From the NCBI GenBank assembly GCA_030063045.1, contig JAQSEB010000137.1:1116001-1180000 (forward strand): a DNA stretch of 64,000 nt, given 5' to 3'. Position numbers and translations under genes: made by a program. Shown here piece after piece: positions 44,501 through 55,792 of the stretch (the first letter of the stretch is position 1; each line of letters opens with the position of its first letter). This stretch comes from Pratylenchus scribneri. Taxonomy: Eukaryota > Nematoda > Chromadorea > Rhabditida > Pratylenchidae. The notes beneath the pieces were generated by a model, which saw only the letters and a list, made by a program, of their open reading frames with translations, was not told where the DNA came from and ran no database searches.

Positions 44501-47500
44501 ATCCATAAAACAAGTGCGTTTTGCCGGCGGAGAATTTGCAGCATTCAATTCAAATTCTTCTGTTTCAATATCCTCGGGAATTTCAGCCAATGGTGGTTCA
44601 AATTCTTCTCGATTTTCAGTTGATTCTTGTACCTCGCATTCGTCTTTCAACATTTTTGACACGCTAAAATTTTATTTTCTTTATGTATTTGATAAAAAAT
44701 TCTTTAAACCTTGCTAGGAAAATTGCTTTATCAGATGCAAAATGATGCTTGAATCTGGGATCAAGAAACATTGAGACTGCATGCAATCTAAAAAATAATT
44801 ATATGTTTTTAATAATATAGGATTTAAATTTACTTTTGATTTTCCAATTCAAAAAATCTTTCTTTGATGCCATTTATTAAACGCTTCCTGACATCTTCTA
44901 TCTCAATTATAACTTGATCATTATTCGAATCGCCTTCTTCAATTTCAATATTTCTTGGAACTCTCAAATCCAATTTTGACAAATCATGAACCAGTGTTTT
45001 TGCATATGGAAATTGAACAGAAATTGTTGATTTGGAAAATAATAATGAAGCCTCTTCCACTGGTGTCAGTAGATCAATCAATGGTTGCAATAAAATCCAT
45101 TCGCCTTTTGTCAATGTTAATTTCATGTCCATTTTGTCAAAGGCGACTTTATTGATTGCATTTTTCTGTTCCACAAGGCGGCGGATCATAATTAAGCTGC
45201 TATTCCAACGGACGCTCATTTCCTGTTTTTTTTATTTATGAACTTATTTAAAAAGTTTACCTACCTGCAAAAGTTTATGAGTGGGCAAATTCTCAGCAAT
45301 TTGTGCCAGTTCTAATTCTTCTAAAGCTTTGATTGAATATTTCACACGGGCAACAATTTTGCGACAATTTGCTAATAAAATATTATATTTTCGATATCAT
45401 TTAAATAAAATACATACAAAATAGCCCACAAATTGCATCTTTTTTTTTCACCAAAACTGGTTTGGACTGCTCGATTGAGCATGTGGGCGGCGCAGACAGC
45501 ATTTGAAATTGATTTTGGCAGATATTCGAATCTGTAAAAAATAATTTGTATTGAGTTTCATTATATTTTTCTTATCTTAATCATGTTCGATCCTTTGTCG
45601 GTCACAAATGCATGGGCTGATTTTTCGTCAATTTTCCAACTTTTCATCATTTCAGTTATTTTCTCAGCAATTGCTACGCCAGTATGCGATCCAGGAAAAT
45701 GGCTTATTGAAAGTGTGAATGATTTTTTCTTCCATCGGGAGCTAATCCCATGGGCCGTCAAACTAATTTATAAATTTATTTAAATATTCAAGCATTAAAA
45801 ATAACCTGATAAAACTGTGATTTTCACTCCAAATATCCGAAGTGAATGAAATGCCGCCAAATTGTTTCAATTCAATAAGGAGTTTGTTTCTTACCGCATC
45901 GTAGACCAGTGGAAGAGCATATCGTCGATAATGCGTTTCTTCTTTTAATTGCTCCGTCTTTTGATCGCAAATTGCTTTGAAGTAAGGGCTATTGATGAGA
46001 TTAAATGGAAGATTTGATGTTGCGATGAGATTGATAACTTTTTTATCCAATTTGGAAAGCATACCTAATTGTTGTTTACAACTAAACCGATTATTCGCAA
46101 AACAAACCGCTGCTTCTGACTACAAATGTATCAATTTTTGGATTTTCTTCTTTCTCTTTGTTTTGTCCCGAACTTGCCAATTTTTGATAATGCTCAAAAT
46201 GTTCAGAATTTTTGTGTTTGGAACCCAAATGTGTTGTTAAGGATTTTATGCTTCCATGTGAAATCGCAAATTCATATTTCCTTTCATTGTTGTTTTTGCA
46301 TTGAATGCATTCAGCTTTTTCTGCTGATAATTTGTTGAAAAGCCCAATTTTATAAATAGGATTATTGTCGGACATAATTCTATTTATTCACTCTAAATTG
46401 GATAGAAAATTTTAAATAAAAATTCAGATAATGAATTAAAATTAAAATAACATTAAATTATTTCGAATTAAATAAATTATTCATCATTTTTATTATTTTC
46501 ATCATCTACTTCTAGTATGTCGAGAGATTCGAAATTCTAAAAGAAGAAATGAATAAGTATTTTATAAAATAAAAAATAAAAATATATTAAAGAAAGAATT
46601 AAAAAAAGAAATTATTAAATAAAGATTTTAAAGGAATTTTGGAATTTGGATCGTTTCAAAAAAAAATTATTCACAGAAATAGGATGAATGGTCCTTTTTA
46701 CTAGCATTTGAAAAATCCGGAAATCCGGATGCAAAAAATCCGGACCCGCGGGCCGGATTTTCGTTTGGCTAAAATCCCGGGCCGGACCGGACCGGATAAT
46801 CCGTACAAAAATCCGGCCCGGAAAAAATCCGGAAAATCAAAAAATGTACGGATTTCGGACTCCGGGTCCGGATAATCCGTACGGACCCGGAATCCGCGCC
46901 GGGCTCTAGAAATTTTACATAATTCCCCTCTATATAGGCTTCTCCAACAAAATGGCATGCTCATTCCGGTTTTTTGATCATTTATTATTCCCCTTTATTC
47001 CTTTTTTATTTTCGGTCTTGTGCTTTGCATGAGTTGGAGTGCCATCAATGATCAAGTGAAACACACTTTATATTAATAATAAAATGAAAAATTATTTGTA
47101 AAGATTGTGACAGGCGGCGAAGATTGCCGCTATCGCCTTTGGGATGGCCAAGGTCCATTATTTACTTATAATTATTTATTCCAATATTCTCCCCTCTGTG
47201 GCCATATAGGTCGACCTCTGTGTTCCTCCGTCGCACACGGATTTCCGATTACTTCGATTGGGTGGAGTCCGAATGGGGAAATGTTTGCCGTTGGGGCATT
47301 CAATTTGTTGCGACTTTGCGATAAATCCGGGGTATTCCACTCTCTTTTAAGTAGGCGGAATTCAATTGGGGCAAATAGGCGGAAATTAACCAATTTTGTC
47401 CATGTGGAAATTTTATTATAAAATTATTGTTTTAAATCGCTTTTTCCCCTTTTAAAGTGGTCCCATTCCATGGAAAGGCCCAATTCCGGGTCAATCTATT

Positions 47501-50500
47501 GCCTGAGTTGGTCAACGGATTCCACCCAATTGGTTGGTGGATGTGCCAATGGCCAATTATTGCATGCGCAAACATTTGAGAAGTTTGAAAAGAATAAAGG
47601 AATTTGCATTAATTAATTAAGGCGTTTGATGTGGGAACATTTTGAGGCGGTCCAAACTCGCAACAAAACAATCAACATTCGGGACTTCAGTTCGGATGTG
47701 GCCAGGGAAATGTTGGAAATTCGCGATCGAATAATTCGTCTTGAATTGGGATTTAATTTTTTGGTTGTTGCCACAATCAAACAATGCTACATTTTTAGGT
47801 CACATATTTTTTTGATCCTTTTTAATGGCCAGCTTGATGCCTTTTATGATAATTCATCAATGACGCAACCAATTCTGAGGATTTTATTATCAAATTAAAG
47901 AGCAGACTTTTGGCTATCAATTGATATTAATTTTATTTAAATTATTATTAAAGAATTGATGAATTTGTGGCCAAATCTAAAATGACCTTAACTATGGATT
48001 AACGAAATTTCTAATTGGTTTTTTGTACATGATTTCTTAAATGCCGAATTAATTTAAATAAATTTTAATATCATTTGATAGCCAAAAGTCTGCTCTTTAA
48101 TTTGATAATAAAATCATTAAAATTCGTTTAGTCCTTGATGAGTTATTACCAACGGCATCAATTTTGGCCGATAACAAATTATAATTATTTTTAATTCTAT
48201 TATAATTCATTTTTCAGTGCAAAAAATTGGAATACTCCAATTGTGACAAATTTGAAGGAAACAAATGGGGCAGTCACACTGATTCGATTGTGCGAAAAGT
48301 CAGCCATCAAAATAAATAAAATAATTAAATTTATAATCAAATTGATCAGATGCTTTCTTTTGGTCGATTCAATTTCGGTCCAAGTTTGGAATTATGAAGG
48401 CCGAATTTTGAGCACAATTCGGCTACCACCTTCGAGCAGTACTTTTGGTGAGCCATTCAATGAACAGACGGCGGCAATTTCAAATGATTTGGTGGTGTTG
48501 AGGGACAGGGCCCAACATTCGTTGATTCATTTGTTCGACCCACAAAATGGTCGAACCACTGGCGATGGCCAAATCACACACAATGTACTTATTAACATTT
48601 TTTTATTATAAATTAGCGGAATTCATGGATCCATTTTATAATTCTTCTTCTTTGTATATTTTATTTTAATTTGATATTTAAATATTTTGCCATGAATTTA
48701 GCCCCAATTTTAGTCTAATTTATGCCAATCTTGTCGAGCCAAATCCCATAATTTACCATTAATAAGTCAACAATTTTGATATTTGACATTATCCTAACCA
48801 AAATGACCAAATATAAGTGAAATAAAACCTCCCAAAATTAGTCTAGCATTACATTACATATTTTGAATACAGTATTTTATCCATAGCCTGGAGCCCACTC
48901 CCAATCCCAATTCATCAGCCTCGTGAAAGTGTATTTGATTTGACTTGGAGCTTTTAAAAATCGCCAATATCCAAAATTTTCGACAAATAAAACAACAATT
49001 TTTAAATAAAGAGAAAATATGATAATTCAGCTCAATGAAACATAAAAAAACCAAATGTCTAAATTCCATTCAAATAAGGCCAAAATTGTTGAACTATGTG
49101 TGAATCAATGCGGGCCAATTTCGGATAGACGTGTGGCATTTGTGGATTCCAATGGGGATTGCTTCTTGGCATTGGTGAATTGTTTTGGGGCTGCCCAACG
49201 AAGCATCAAAATTGGTTGGATTCTTTCAATTGAATTAATCCATTCATTTTTGTTCATTGAAGGTTCCCTGATTTCATGCCTTTCGCCTAGCAATTGTACA
49301 AATATGTTGGCCGCATTCCAGGACAATCACAGATTAATCGTTTGGACATGGCCAACAGTGGCATTTGTGGACAGAGATTTACTGCAACCAACACAATTGG
49401 AATTGGCCAATAGTGCCGGAGGGGAATTGGGCAAATCATCAATTATTGTTGGGTCAGTCATTTTTTAATCAATTAAATGACATAAAAAGATCCACATTTT
49501 TTGTCTCAAAATTGGTTTAAACCGTTTAATATCCTTTAATTGTTGACCAAACCAAAATGAGTTTAAACCGTTTAATACCCTTTAATTGTTGACCAAACCA
49601 AAATGGGTTTAAACCGTTTAATACCCTTTAATTGTTGACCCAACCAAAATGGGTTTAAACCGTTTAATACCCTTTAATTGTTGACCAAACCAAAATGGGT
49701 TTAAACCGTTTAATACCCTTTAATTGTTGACCAAACCAAAATGGGTTTAAACCGTTTAATACCCTTTAATTGTTGACCAAACCATAACAAATTATATACT
49801 ATTTAATGCGTCTTGACCAGCTCTATCCAATTTTGGGTATATTTGGTTTGTGAATGTAGGTTAAACCTTTACTTAAACCATTTAATTATTCTATCTTTTT
49901 TTTTTTGGTAAATTTAATGTTTTTTCAACAAAAATGTTATCTTTTTAAAGTTTCATCGGCAACACAATAACAGTTCGGCGTTCGGATGGATGTTTGGTGG
50001 CCCATTATGTGCCACCATTCATTGCTGGATTGTGAGGAATAGATAAAATAATTTTTGAGTTCATATTTTTTAGAATCCGTTGTGCCCAACAATCACATTG
50101 GGACCAAGCAATTCGAATTTGTCGATCAATCAAAGTATTTTATGAGAATTGGAAAAATGGAATAATTTACTATCATTTTAAGGAGGAATTCCTTTGGGCA
50201 ACATTGGCTGGAATGGCCATTGCAGAAAAGCAATTTTCCATTGCCGAAATTTGTTATGGCCAATTGCATGAAGTGGGGGATTTTTTTTGAAATTTAATTT
50301 TCCAATCGGAATTTTTCTAATTCGGATATTGGTATTAATAAGCATAATAATAGTCCTTAATTAGGCTAATGAACTGATTGGAGAACTAATTTAATTGATT
50401 AATTTGATTAAATTTTAAAAAAATATGGTCAAAAACCCAGGGAAAAATCTATCAAAATCCATCAATTTCTTTTAATTATTTTAATTTTATGGCCAATTAA

Positions 50501-51245
50501 ATGTCGATCAAATATTTTAATATCAAAATTTTTTACAAATAGATAAAATTAATAGGGTTGTTCAAAGTCGATTAACCTAATCATTTCAAAACCAAGGAAC
50601 TTTCAAAAATTGAAATCTAGATTGGCAAATCGACCAAAACCGAAACCGAAAAACTCGGTTTTAAACCGACTTGAACAACTAAATATTTGGAATCCAATGA
50701 TATAAAAAGATTAGGATCTTTGAAATATTACATATTATTGGTCATTTAAAAAAATTCCGACTACCATAATTTTAAAATATTTTTTAGGCGGAAAAAGTCC
50801 TTTTCCTTTCCTCACTTCGCGGCCAACAAAATGCACAAATTCGTTCCGCACAAATTGCCCAATTTGGAGGGCAAATCCGCGAATGTGAATCCGCCTTGAT
50901 CAAGGAGGGCCGCTATTTTCGGGCCATAATGCTCAATGTTGGAGCATTTCGCTTTGAGAAGTATACCAAAAAACAAATTTAAAATTCCAATGGATTTTCA
51001 TTTTTAAAAGGGCATTGGAATTGGCCATAAAATCGGGCACACATTTGGACACGGTTCTTGGCTATCGGCAACAATATTTGGAGCTGTTGGGCCGAAAAGA
51101 AAATGATCCAAAATTTTTGAAACATTTATCGCAAGTGGAAATTGATTGGCCACATATTTTTGAGAAAATTCACGAAGACGAACAAAAGGATCAACATCAT
51201 CAATGGGGGAATGCTGGCGGAGGGGGATTGAGCATTCCAAATTGA
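41563..51245 (+). CDS. che-2: Intraflagellar transport protein 80 (IFT80, WD40 protein)
   Basis: Starts [20 protein letters not shown] at 41563, as in the family. Exon 2 ends LILMTASDG; exon 3 (43219-43350) gives [20 protein letters not shown]; then [17 protein letters not shown] (to 43551). After the hAT element come TKWHAHSG (46937-46966), SWSAINDQ with [15 protein letters not shown] (47030-47150), [20 protein letters not shown] with LRLCDKSG, then [67 protein letters not shown], and finally [20 protein letters not shown] and [14 protein letters not shown]. Order and motifs match IFT80 throughout. IFT80 is an IFT-B component needed for cilia, in nematodes those of sensory neurons. One junction, from TCATTCCG (46966) to GTCTTG (47018), seems to end in CG instead of AG. 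Two hAT insertions sit in introns. Confidence 0.92.
42259..43084. mobile_element. 826-bp non-autonomous hAT element in IFT80 intron
   Basis: TCGCTCTC at 42251-42258 is repeated exactly at 43085-43092 (8 bp, the hAT size). The ends are CAGGGGTGCCAT and, as complement, CAGGGCTGCCAT. Inside are many CCCGGCAAAA/CCGGGTTT repeats and a 31-bp minisatellite. There is no transposase. It splits an older inverted repeat (AGCTCAACGAATCAATAACC at about 42033; its partner near 43098-43120). Confidence 0.93.
42640..42940. repeat. 31-bp minisatellite inside the hAT element, about 9 copies
   Basis: Units of AAAAATGGCCGCGCAGCGAA plus AAATTAGACCC, almost identical, preceded by looser GATAGG-type repeats. The array is confined to the non-autonomous element. 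Confidence 0.95.
43838..46908. mobile_element. Complete 3.07-kb hAT transposon in IFT80 intron
   Basis: The exact 8-bp duplication GAAATTTT is found at 43830-43837 and 46909-46916. Terminal inverted repeats: TAGAGCCCGGCGCG at 43838 and CGCGCCGGGCTCTA ending at 46908. Subterminal regions (43850-43985 and 46715-46890) are dense in TCCGGACCCG, GGGCCGGACCGGACC and ATCCGTAC, in matching inverted arrangement, like transposase-binding repeats. A transposase is encoded on the minus strand. The element ends about 20 bases before the acceptor of the next IFT80 exon (TATATAG at about 46937). Confidence 0.95.
44117..46375 (-). CDS. hAT-family transposase with BED zinc finger
   Basis: Multi-exon minus-strand gene inside the 3.07-kb element. 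Approximate exons: 46375-46091, 46062-45790, 45761-45590, a piece near 45535-45265, 45219-44835, 44662-44470 and 44420-44117. The N-terminal BED-like finger has CIQCKNN and [18 protein letters not shown]. The core has [12 protein letters not shown] (first acidic catalytic region), [13 protein letters not shown] and [15 protein letters not shown]. The C-terminal dimerisation domain has [20 protein letters not shown] then [20 protein letters not shown]. No stop or frameshift was seen inside the exons, so the protein may be functional. It would catalyse cut-and-paste transposition of this element and perhaps of related MITEs. Confidence 0.88.
47893..48118. repeat. Inverted repeat in IFT80 intron
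   Basis: TTTTATTATCAAATTAAAGA followed by GCAGACTTTTGGCTATCAA (about 47881-47920) is repeated as exact complement at about 48076-48116. The loop is about 160 bases. It is MITE-like, but no clear target duplication is seen. Confidence 0.75.
49500..49870. repeat. 46-bp minisatellite element in IFT80 intron, about 6 units
   Basis: Units AAATGGGTTTAAACCGTTTA then ATACCCTTTAATTGTTGACC, then the terminal module (49790-49865) with TAATGCGTCTTGACCAGCTC then TATCCAATTTTGGGTATATT. Same orientation as the 37.1 kb copy, opposite to the 22 kb copy. Confidence 0.9.
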
Positions 51246-53509
51246 AATTACATCTCATTTTTTGACTATAATTTTCACAATTTTGAAAAAAAAGTATATA
51301 ATTTGCCAAAAAAAAAAACACTGAATTTGCCGAAAATTTTTCTTGTCGAAAAATATTATATTTTTGAGGCCATATAACTTGGCCAAATCAGACTTCTTTA
51401 AGATTCCCTAACCCCTAGCCCTTAGCCCCTAATCCCATGCCTGCCCTGAACCTATCCCTAGCCCTAAACCCCCTAGTTAGGGCCAAGTTATATGGCCTCA
51501 AAAATGTAATATTTTTCGACACGAAAAGTTTTCGGCAAATTCAGTGTTTTTTTCGGCAAATTAATATTATCTCATTATTTATATATTCATTTGATTATTT
51601 TCATCATTGATAAATGATAAAGGGATATGAATATTCATATTTAATTCCGACTGTTTTACAAATAAAATCGAATGTTTTACAATTCTCCTCCAGTTAATTG
51701 TTCCCTTAATTTTGATATTTTTCAATGGAGAACCGCAGAATTTCCTCTCGTGTTACCACATTTGCAGACGAAAAGGTCGTGAGCCGATAATGGCAAAGCT
51801 GCTATGTGGCCTTGTTTATGGCATATTATTAAGCATAATATTAGCTATAAAATGATATCAAATACATTGGCCATTATCGAATATTCACCGAATTATGGCC
51901 AAATAACCGTTGTTTTAATTAAGATTTTATTTTTATCCCTTTTTTGGCCATAACTGTCAGTGAATCCACAATATTGGTCAAATCTTTTGATGTAATTTTA
52001 TAGAATAAAATGCCATAAATAATTCCTTATCAACTTTACCCTCAGCGTCACCAAACCGTTTCATCTGCAAATGTCGGTAAACTTTTCCTCTTTTTTTTTT
52101 ACTGGGAGGATCCCTTGCTATTAAATCTAGGGAAGTTTTACAATTAGTGAGAATTTTCTCTCTTTTCTACGGATTCTCGAGAATTTTAGCCACATAAAAT
52201 ATCTGTTTCCTGACGCAAACATTCCAAACAAATGTTTTTTACCCTATCAAATTTTTGATTTTTAACATTTTTTGATGGAATTTTCCTCTTGAAGTAAAAA
52301 AAGGTTGGCATCAGTTGACAATGAAAGGGTTTTTAAAATAATGAAGGAAGGATCATTGCAAATCACATAGGAAAAGGAGGGAATTCCACCCTTCATTTGC
52401 TGAGCCTGAAACCTTTTTCCACAAACATCAAAGTCATTTGATCCATTCTCGAGTCCGAGTCTTAAGGTTTTATTTCATTCCATTCCTTTCCACCCAATAA
52501 CCGAAGAATCAATTCTTCATTCTTTTCTCTATTTATTTTCTTTCATTTCCGCCGTCCATTTCGCGCAAAAATGGAAAAAAACAGATTCCCAGGCATTCCC
52601 CTTGCCCCAAACCACAACATCTCCGCATCGTCCCTTTCGTTTTAATTTCCCCTTTTGGGTATCCAAAAATGGCCACAATTTGAATGAACGGGGTAATGGG
52701 AGAAAGAAGGGGAAGATGCCAATGCCAACCTCCCCTTTTTAGGGCCATTTTGCCTTTCCGCAATTCCAAAACTTTTTTTGTTGTCGGAAACTTCGTCATC
52801 CATCCATCCGCCTCCATTTCCTCCCCATCATCTTCCTTTTATCAATCATTTTGGCCACCGCTTCTTCCCTGTCATTGGCCTAAAGTTGCCTGTGGCCTAG
52901 TCGGGGATGTGGATAGATGGAATTCGCCCACAAAGCAGTGGGAGGTGAATCGATTTAACCCTTGAGGGGTGAATGTGAACGGCGACAATTCGGGGAGAAT
53001 TAGGGGGGAGGATGCTGCGAAAACAAACAAGTGTCGAATGGCTGCACTGCCCTCTAGGCGGCGACCCATTCGCCCCGTTTTTTCACCCACTCCACACCCT
53101 TCTTCATTCATTTCATTGCCCTTCTTTGTTTGTGTGTGTGTTCATTCTCCGCTTACTGCCAGCTCATTTCTTGCTGCCAGCCGCCACCCTCCTTTAAAAG
53201 TTCCCTCTCGGCTTTTGGGCTCTTTCAAATGACGCAAAAAAGCCTCTCGTCGGTGGCAGAATTTTGTCCCTTCTCAGTTCTCAAACTCATCCACACACAT
53301 TCCACAAGGCGAAAGGCGAAAGAATTTGTGCCAAAAACTCCTTTTCTCTGTGGGCGGAAATTGCTGCCGTCCATAAAAAAGTTGACGCCTTCTCGAGAAT
53401 TTTTTGAAATAAACATAAATTCATTTTTCCCACTTTTTTCAGTGCCCATCAAAAATTCTTATAAATTCTCCGTCAAATAAATTCACTTCATTTTATTTTC
53501 TTCTCAAAA
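51246..53509. other. Intergenic region after IFT80
   Basis: Holds a foldback element at 51288-51570. 52.5-53.4 kb is richer in G+C and pyrimidine runs than its surroundings but shows no codon pattern or splice structure that I can support; it may be promoter or 5' untranslated sequence of the gene at 53510. Confidence 0.5.
51288..51570. mobile_element. Foldback element with telomere-like loop
   Basis: Arms: AATTTGCCGAAAATTTTTCT near 51323 with its partner near 51515, and GAGGCCATATAACTTGGCC (51365) with GGCCAAGTTATATGGCCTC (51482). The loop is CCCTAACCCCTAGCCC-type sequence. A related, diverged foldback lies at 53770-54015 (GAAGCCATTTAATTTGGCC and ATATGGCTTC). Confidence 0.75.
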
Positions 53510-55792
53510 ATGAATCCAATTTTGCGTGAAGCCCGTTCTTCGCCCTATATTGGAACACAGCCCGAAGGTTCATCAAATAATTTTGAGGGGATAATTCGAA
53601 GGGAAATTATTTGAAATTTTTGATTATTTTATTAGGCAATAATTCGAACAATAATGGAAATGAGGACAATGACAGGGCAAATGGCCGCAACAGAATGAAC
53701 AATGCCGTCAGCGATGAACAATTTGGGAAGGTGGGTGCCAAAAGTCAAATTAATAAGGGAAATTTTATTTATCGAAAAACATTGAATTTACCTACTGAAA
53801 AATGTTCGTATCGAAAAATAGTCTCTTTTTTGAAGCCATTTAATTTGGCCATAACAAAGTGTTGGGGCTAGATTAGATTTAGTTTAGGTTATTATAGGGT
53901 TTATTAACTCAGCAAAGAAATCTTAAATAAGTAAGTTTGGTCGAGTTATATGGCTTCAAAAATAGTCATAAAAAGATGTTTTACAAATTCAATGTTTTTT
54001 TTTTGCGAATTATGTACAATTACCAATTGAATGAAATTTGTAGATTTATATTTTCGGTATTAGCATTAAAAGTCTAAATAGTTTGGTGCCATTTTAAATC
54101 CTCACTGATCCAGCCGAGATAATAGGAAAGAAATTGTTGGATTTGATGGAAAGTGTAAAAAGTTTTGGTCAAAAAATGATAAAATTAGACAAATTATTTT
54201 GGCCTTATCTTTATAGGCAATTAAATTTGACCATTCATTTTAATACAAAAATGTTTGCTCTCTAGAAAAAAATCATGAAATTCAGATAACCAAATATTAT
54301 AATTTTGTTCTTCTTTTAATTCCTCATGGGGAATTATTTTTCCACTGTACACTAGAAAGTAGGAGAAGGGAAGGAATTTAGAAGTTAATACGGTAACTTT
54401 TGTAATGTCACTTAATGGGGAGAGAAAATATTTAACTATTAGATTATTTAAATATTTAAATAATTTAATTCGAAGGTATTCGAATCGGTCCTATTCAATG
54501 CGGGCTCCTCATCCTCCTCCACGGATTTGCAATTTTATTCCGATTCCCTTGGCAACATGGAAACATTGAAAGAATGGGCCAAATTACATGAAAAACAAAG
54601 GCATTCATCCGATGCCCGAGGGCACGAAAATCAGCAAAGGACGACTGGAGAAAGTGAATTTTTTGAATTTCCTCTTACAGTAGGGGATGATCGGGTGGCT
54701 CCGCCAATTGGCAAGCCAAACTTTTGACCATAGCTCAGCGAGGCGATAACCAATCTTGAAAGGCGATATACCATTAGAAAGCTTAAAGTTTCCTCTAAAA
54801 AGTGGCTATCTAATTTTTTAAATATATTTAAAATAATTTCGAAAATAATCTGCTTTCCCCATTTAACCTAAAAATTTGGATTCTTTACATTCCGAAGGCA
54901 TATAACATTATTTTGAATAGTGCAGCGAGGCAATGCCCAATTTGGGAAGGCAATATACCATTAGAAAGCTTAAAGTTTCCTCTAAAAAGTGGCTTAATAT
55001 TTTTTTTTGAAAATTTAAAATAATTTCGAAAATAATCGGCTTTTCCCCATTCAACTTGAAAATTTTGGTTCTTTACATTCAAAGGCATATAACATTATTT
55101 TGAATAGCTCAGCGAGGCGATAGCCAATTTGGGAAGGGAATATACCATTTGAAAGCATTAAATGCTTTCTAAAAAGTGGCCATCTATTTTTTTAAATATT
55201 TAATCGACTTTTTTTCACATCAGTCCACCAGAAAATTCGCCTTCATTACATTCAAAGACATATAAAATTATTTTAAAATTGAATTTCATAAAATTTAATA
55301 AGGCCAATCTATAGAGGAAACTTTAGGCTTTCGAATGGTATATTGCCTATCAGAATTGTTGTTGCCTCTTTGGCCTTTGGCCTAAAGAATAGACCCCATA
55401 ATAAATTGTTTGAATATTCCAGGATGCACAACAAAGGCAGAAAGTGCGGACAATTTGGCCGAAAGTGGAGGAGGAGGCCAATCATCCGAACAAATTTCAA
55501 TGATGGGAATGGAATGCGGCGAATGCGCCGGTCCAACAGAGGGATCCAATTTTCTGGGCAAACATCGATCCGAAACAAATTTGCCGGGCAAAGCGGCAAG
55601 GGAAGGCGGATTCCGTCTTTTGGGTAATTAAAAATTGGAGGCGAATTAATGATGGACAAATTTATCGCAGAAAAATGTTGTTCAGTGGAATTGAGCCCGG
55701 CAAAATTCATGGTCCCCCCTTCAAGGTTGGCACGATCCAAAGAAATGCCGAATATTGCGGATGTGGACGATTTGGAAAGTTGCGACCTATGA
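53510..55792 (+). CDS. Ser/Asn-rich protein of unrecognised family
   Basis: Five exons. Exon 1 (53510 to about 53568) MNPILREARSSPYIGTQPE; exon 2 (about 53636-53730) GNNSNNNGNEDNDRANGRNR to DEQFGK; exon 3 (54477 to about 54680) VFESVLFNAGSSSSSTDLQF to HEKQRHSSDARGHENQ; exon 4 (about 55422-55624) CTTKAESADNLAESGGGGQS to NLPGKAAREGGFRLL; exon 5 (about 55671-55792) EKCCSVELSPAKFMVPPSRL then ARSKEMPNIADVDDLESCDL. Exons 1-2 and 4-5 join in frame; the phase from exon 3 to 4 did not resolve, so one boundary is wrong. The protein of about 210 residues is low-complexity, without membrane segments. The intron 54690-55420 is filled with repeats. Function unknown. Confidence 0.55.
53770..54015. mobile_element. 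Diverged foldback element in intron
   Basis: AAAACATTGAATTTACC near 53776 and TTTGAAGCCATTTAATTTGG near 53831 pair with ATATGGCTTCAAAAATAG near 53948 and ACAAATTCAATG near 53981. Same family as 51288-51570, more diverged. Confidence 0.6.
54722..55350. repeat. Three direct copies plus one inverted copy of a dispersed repeat
   Basis: Each copy reads AGCTCAGCGAGGCGATA, CCAATTT, GGCGATATACCATTAGAAAG and TTTCCTCTAAAAAGTGGC. Copies start at about 54728, 54918 and 55108; an inverted partner is at 55308-55365. Related single copies occur at 42030-42080, 57320-57560 and 59945-60025. Confidence 0.8.

Noticed and set aside
51395..51480. Interstitial telomere
   Set aside because: CCCTAACCCC-type words are irregular and confined to the loop of a foldback element; no regular telomere unit.
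52533..53480. Several frames of 60-116 codons in the G+C-richer stretch before 53.5 kb
   Set aside because: Frames exist on both strands and overlap; the signal fits base composition, not coding. It may be untranslated or promoter DNA.
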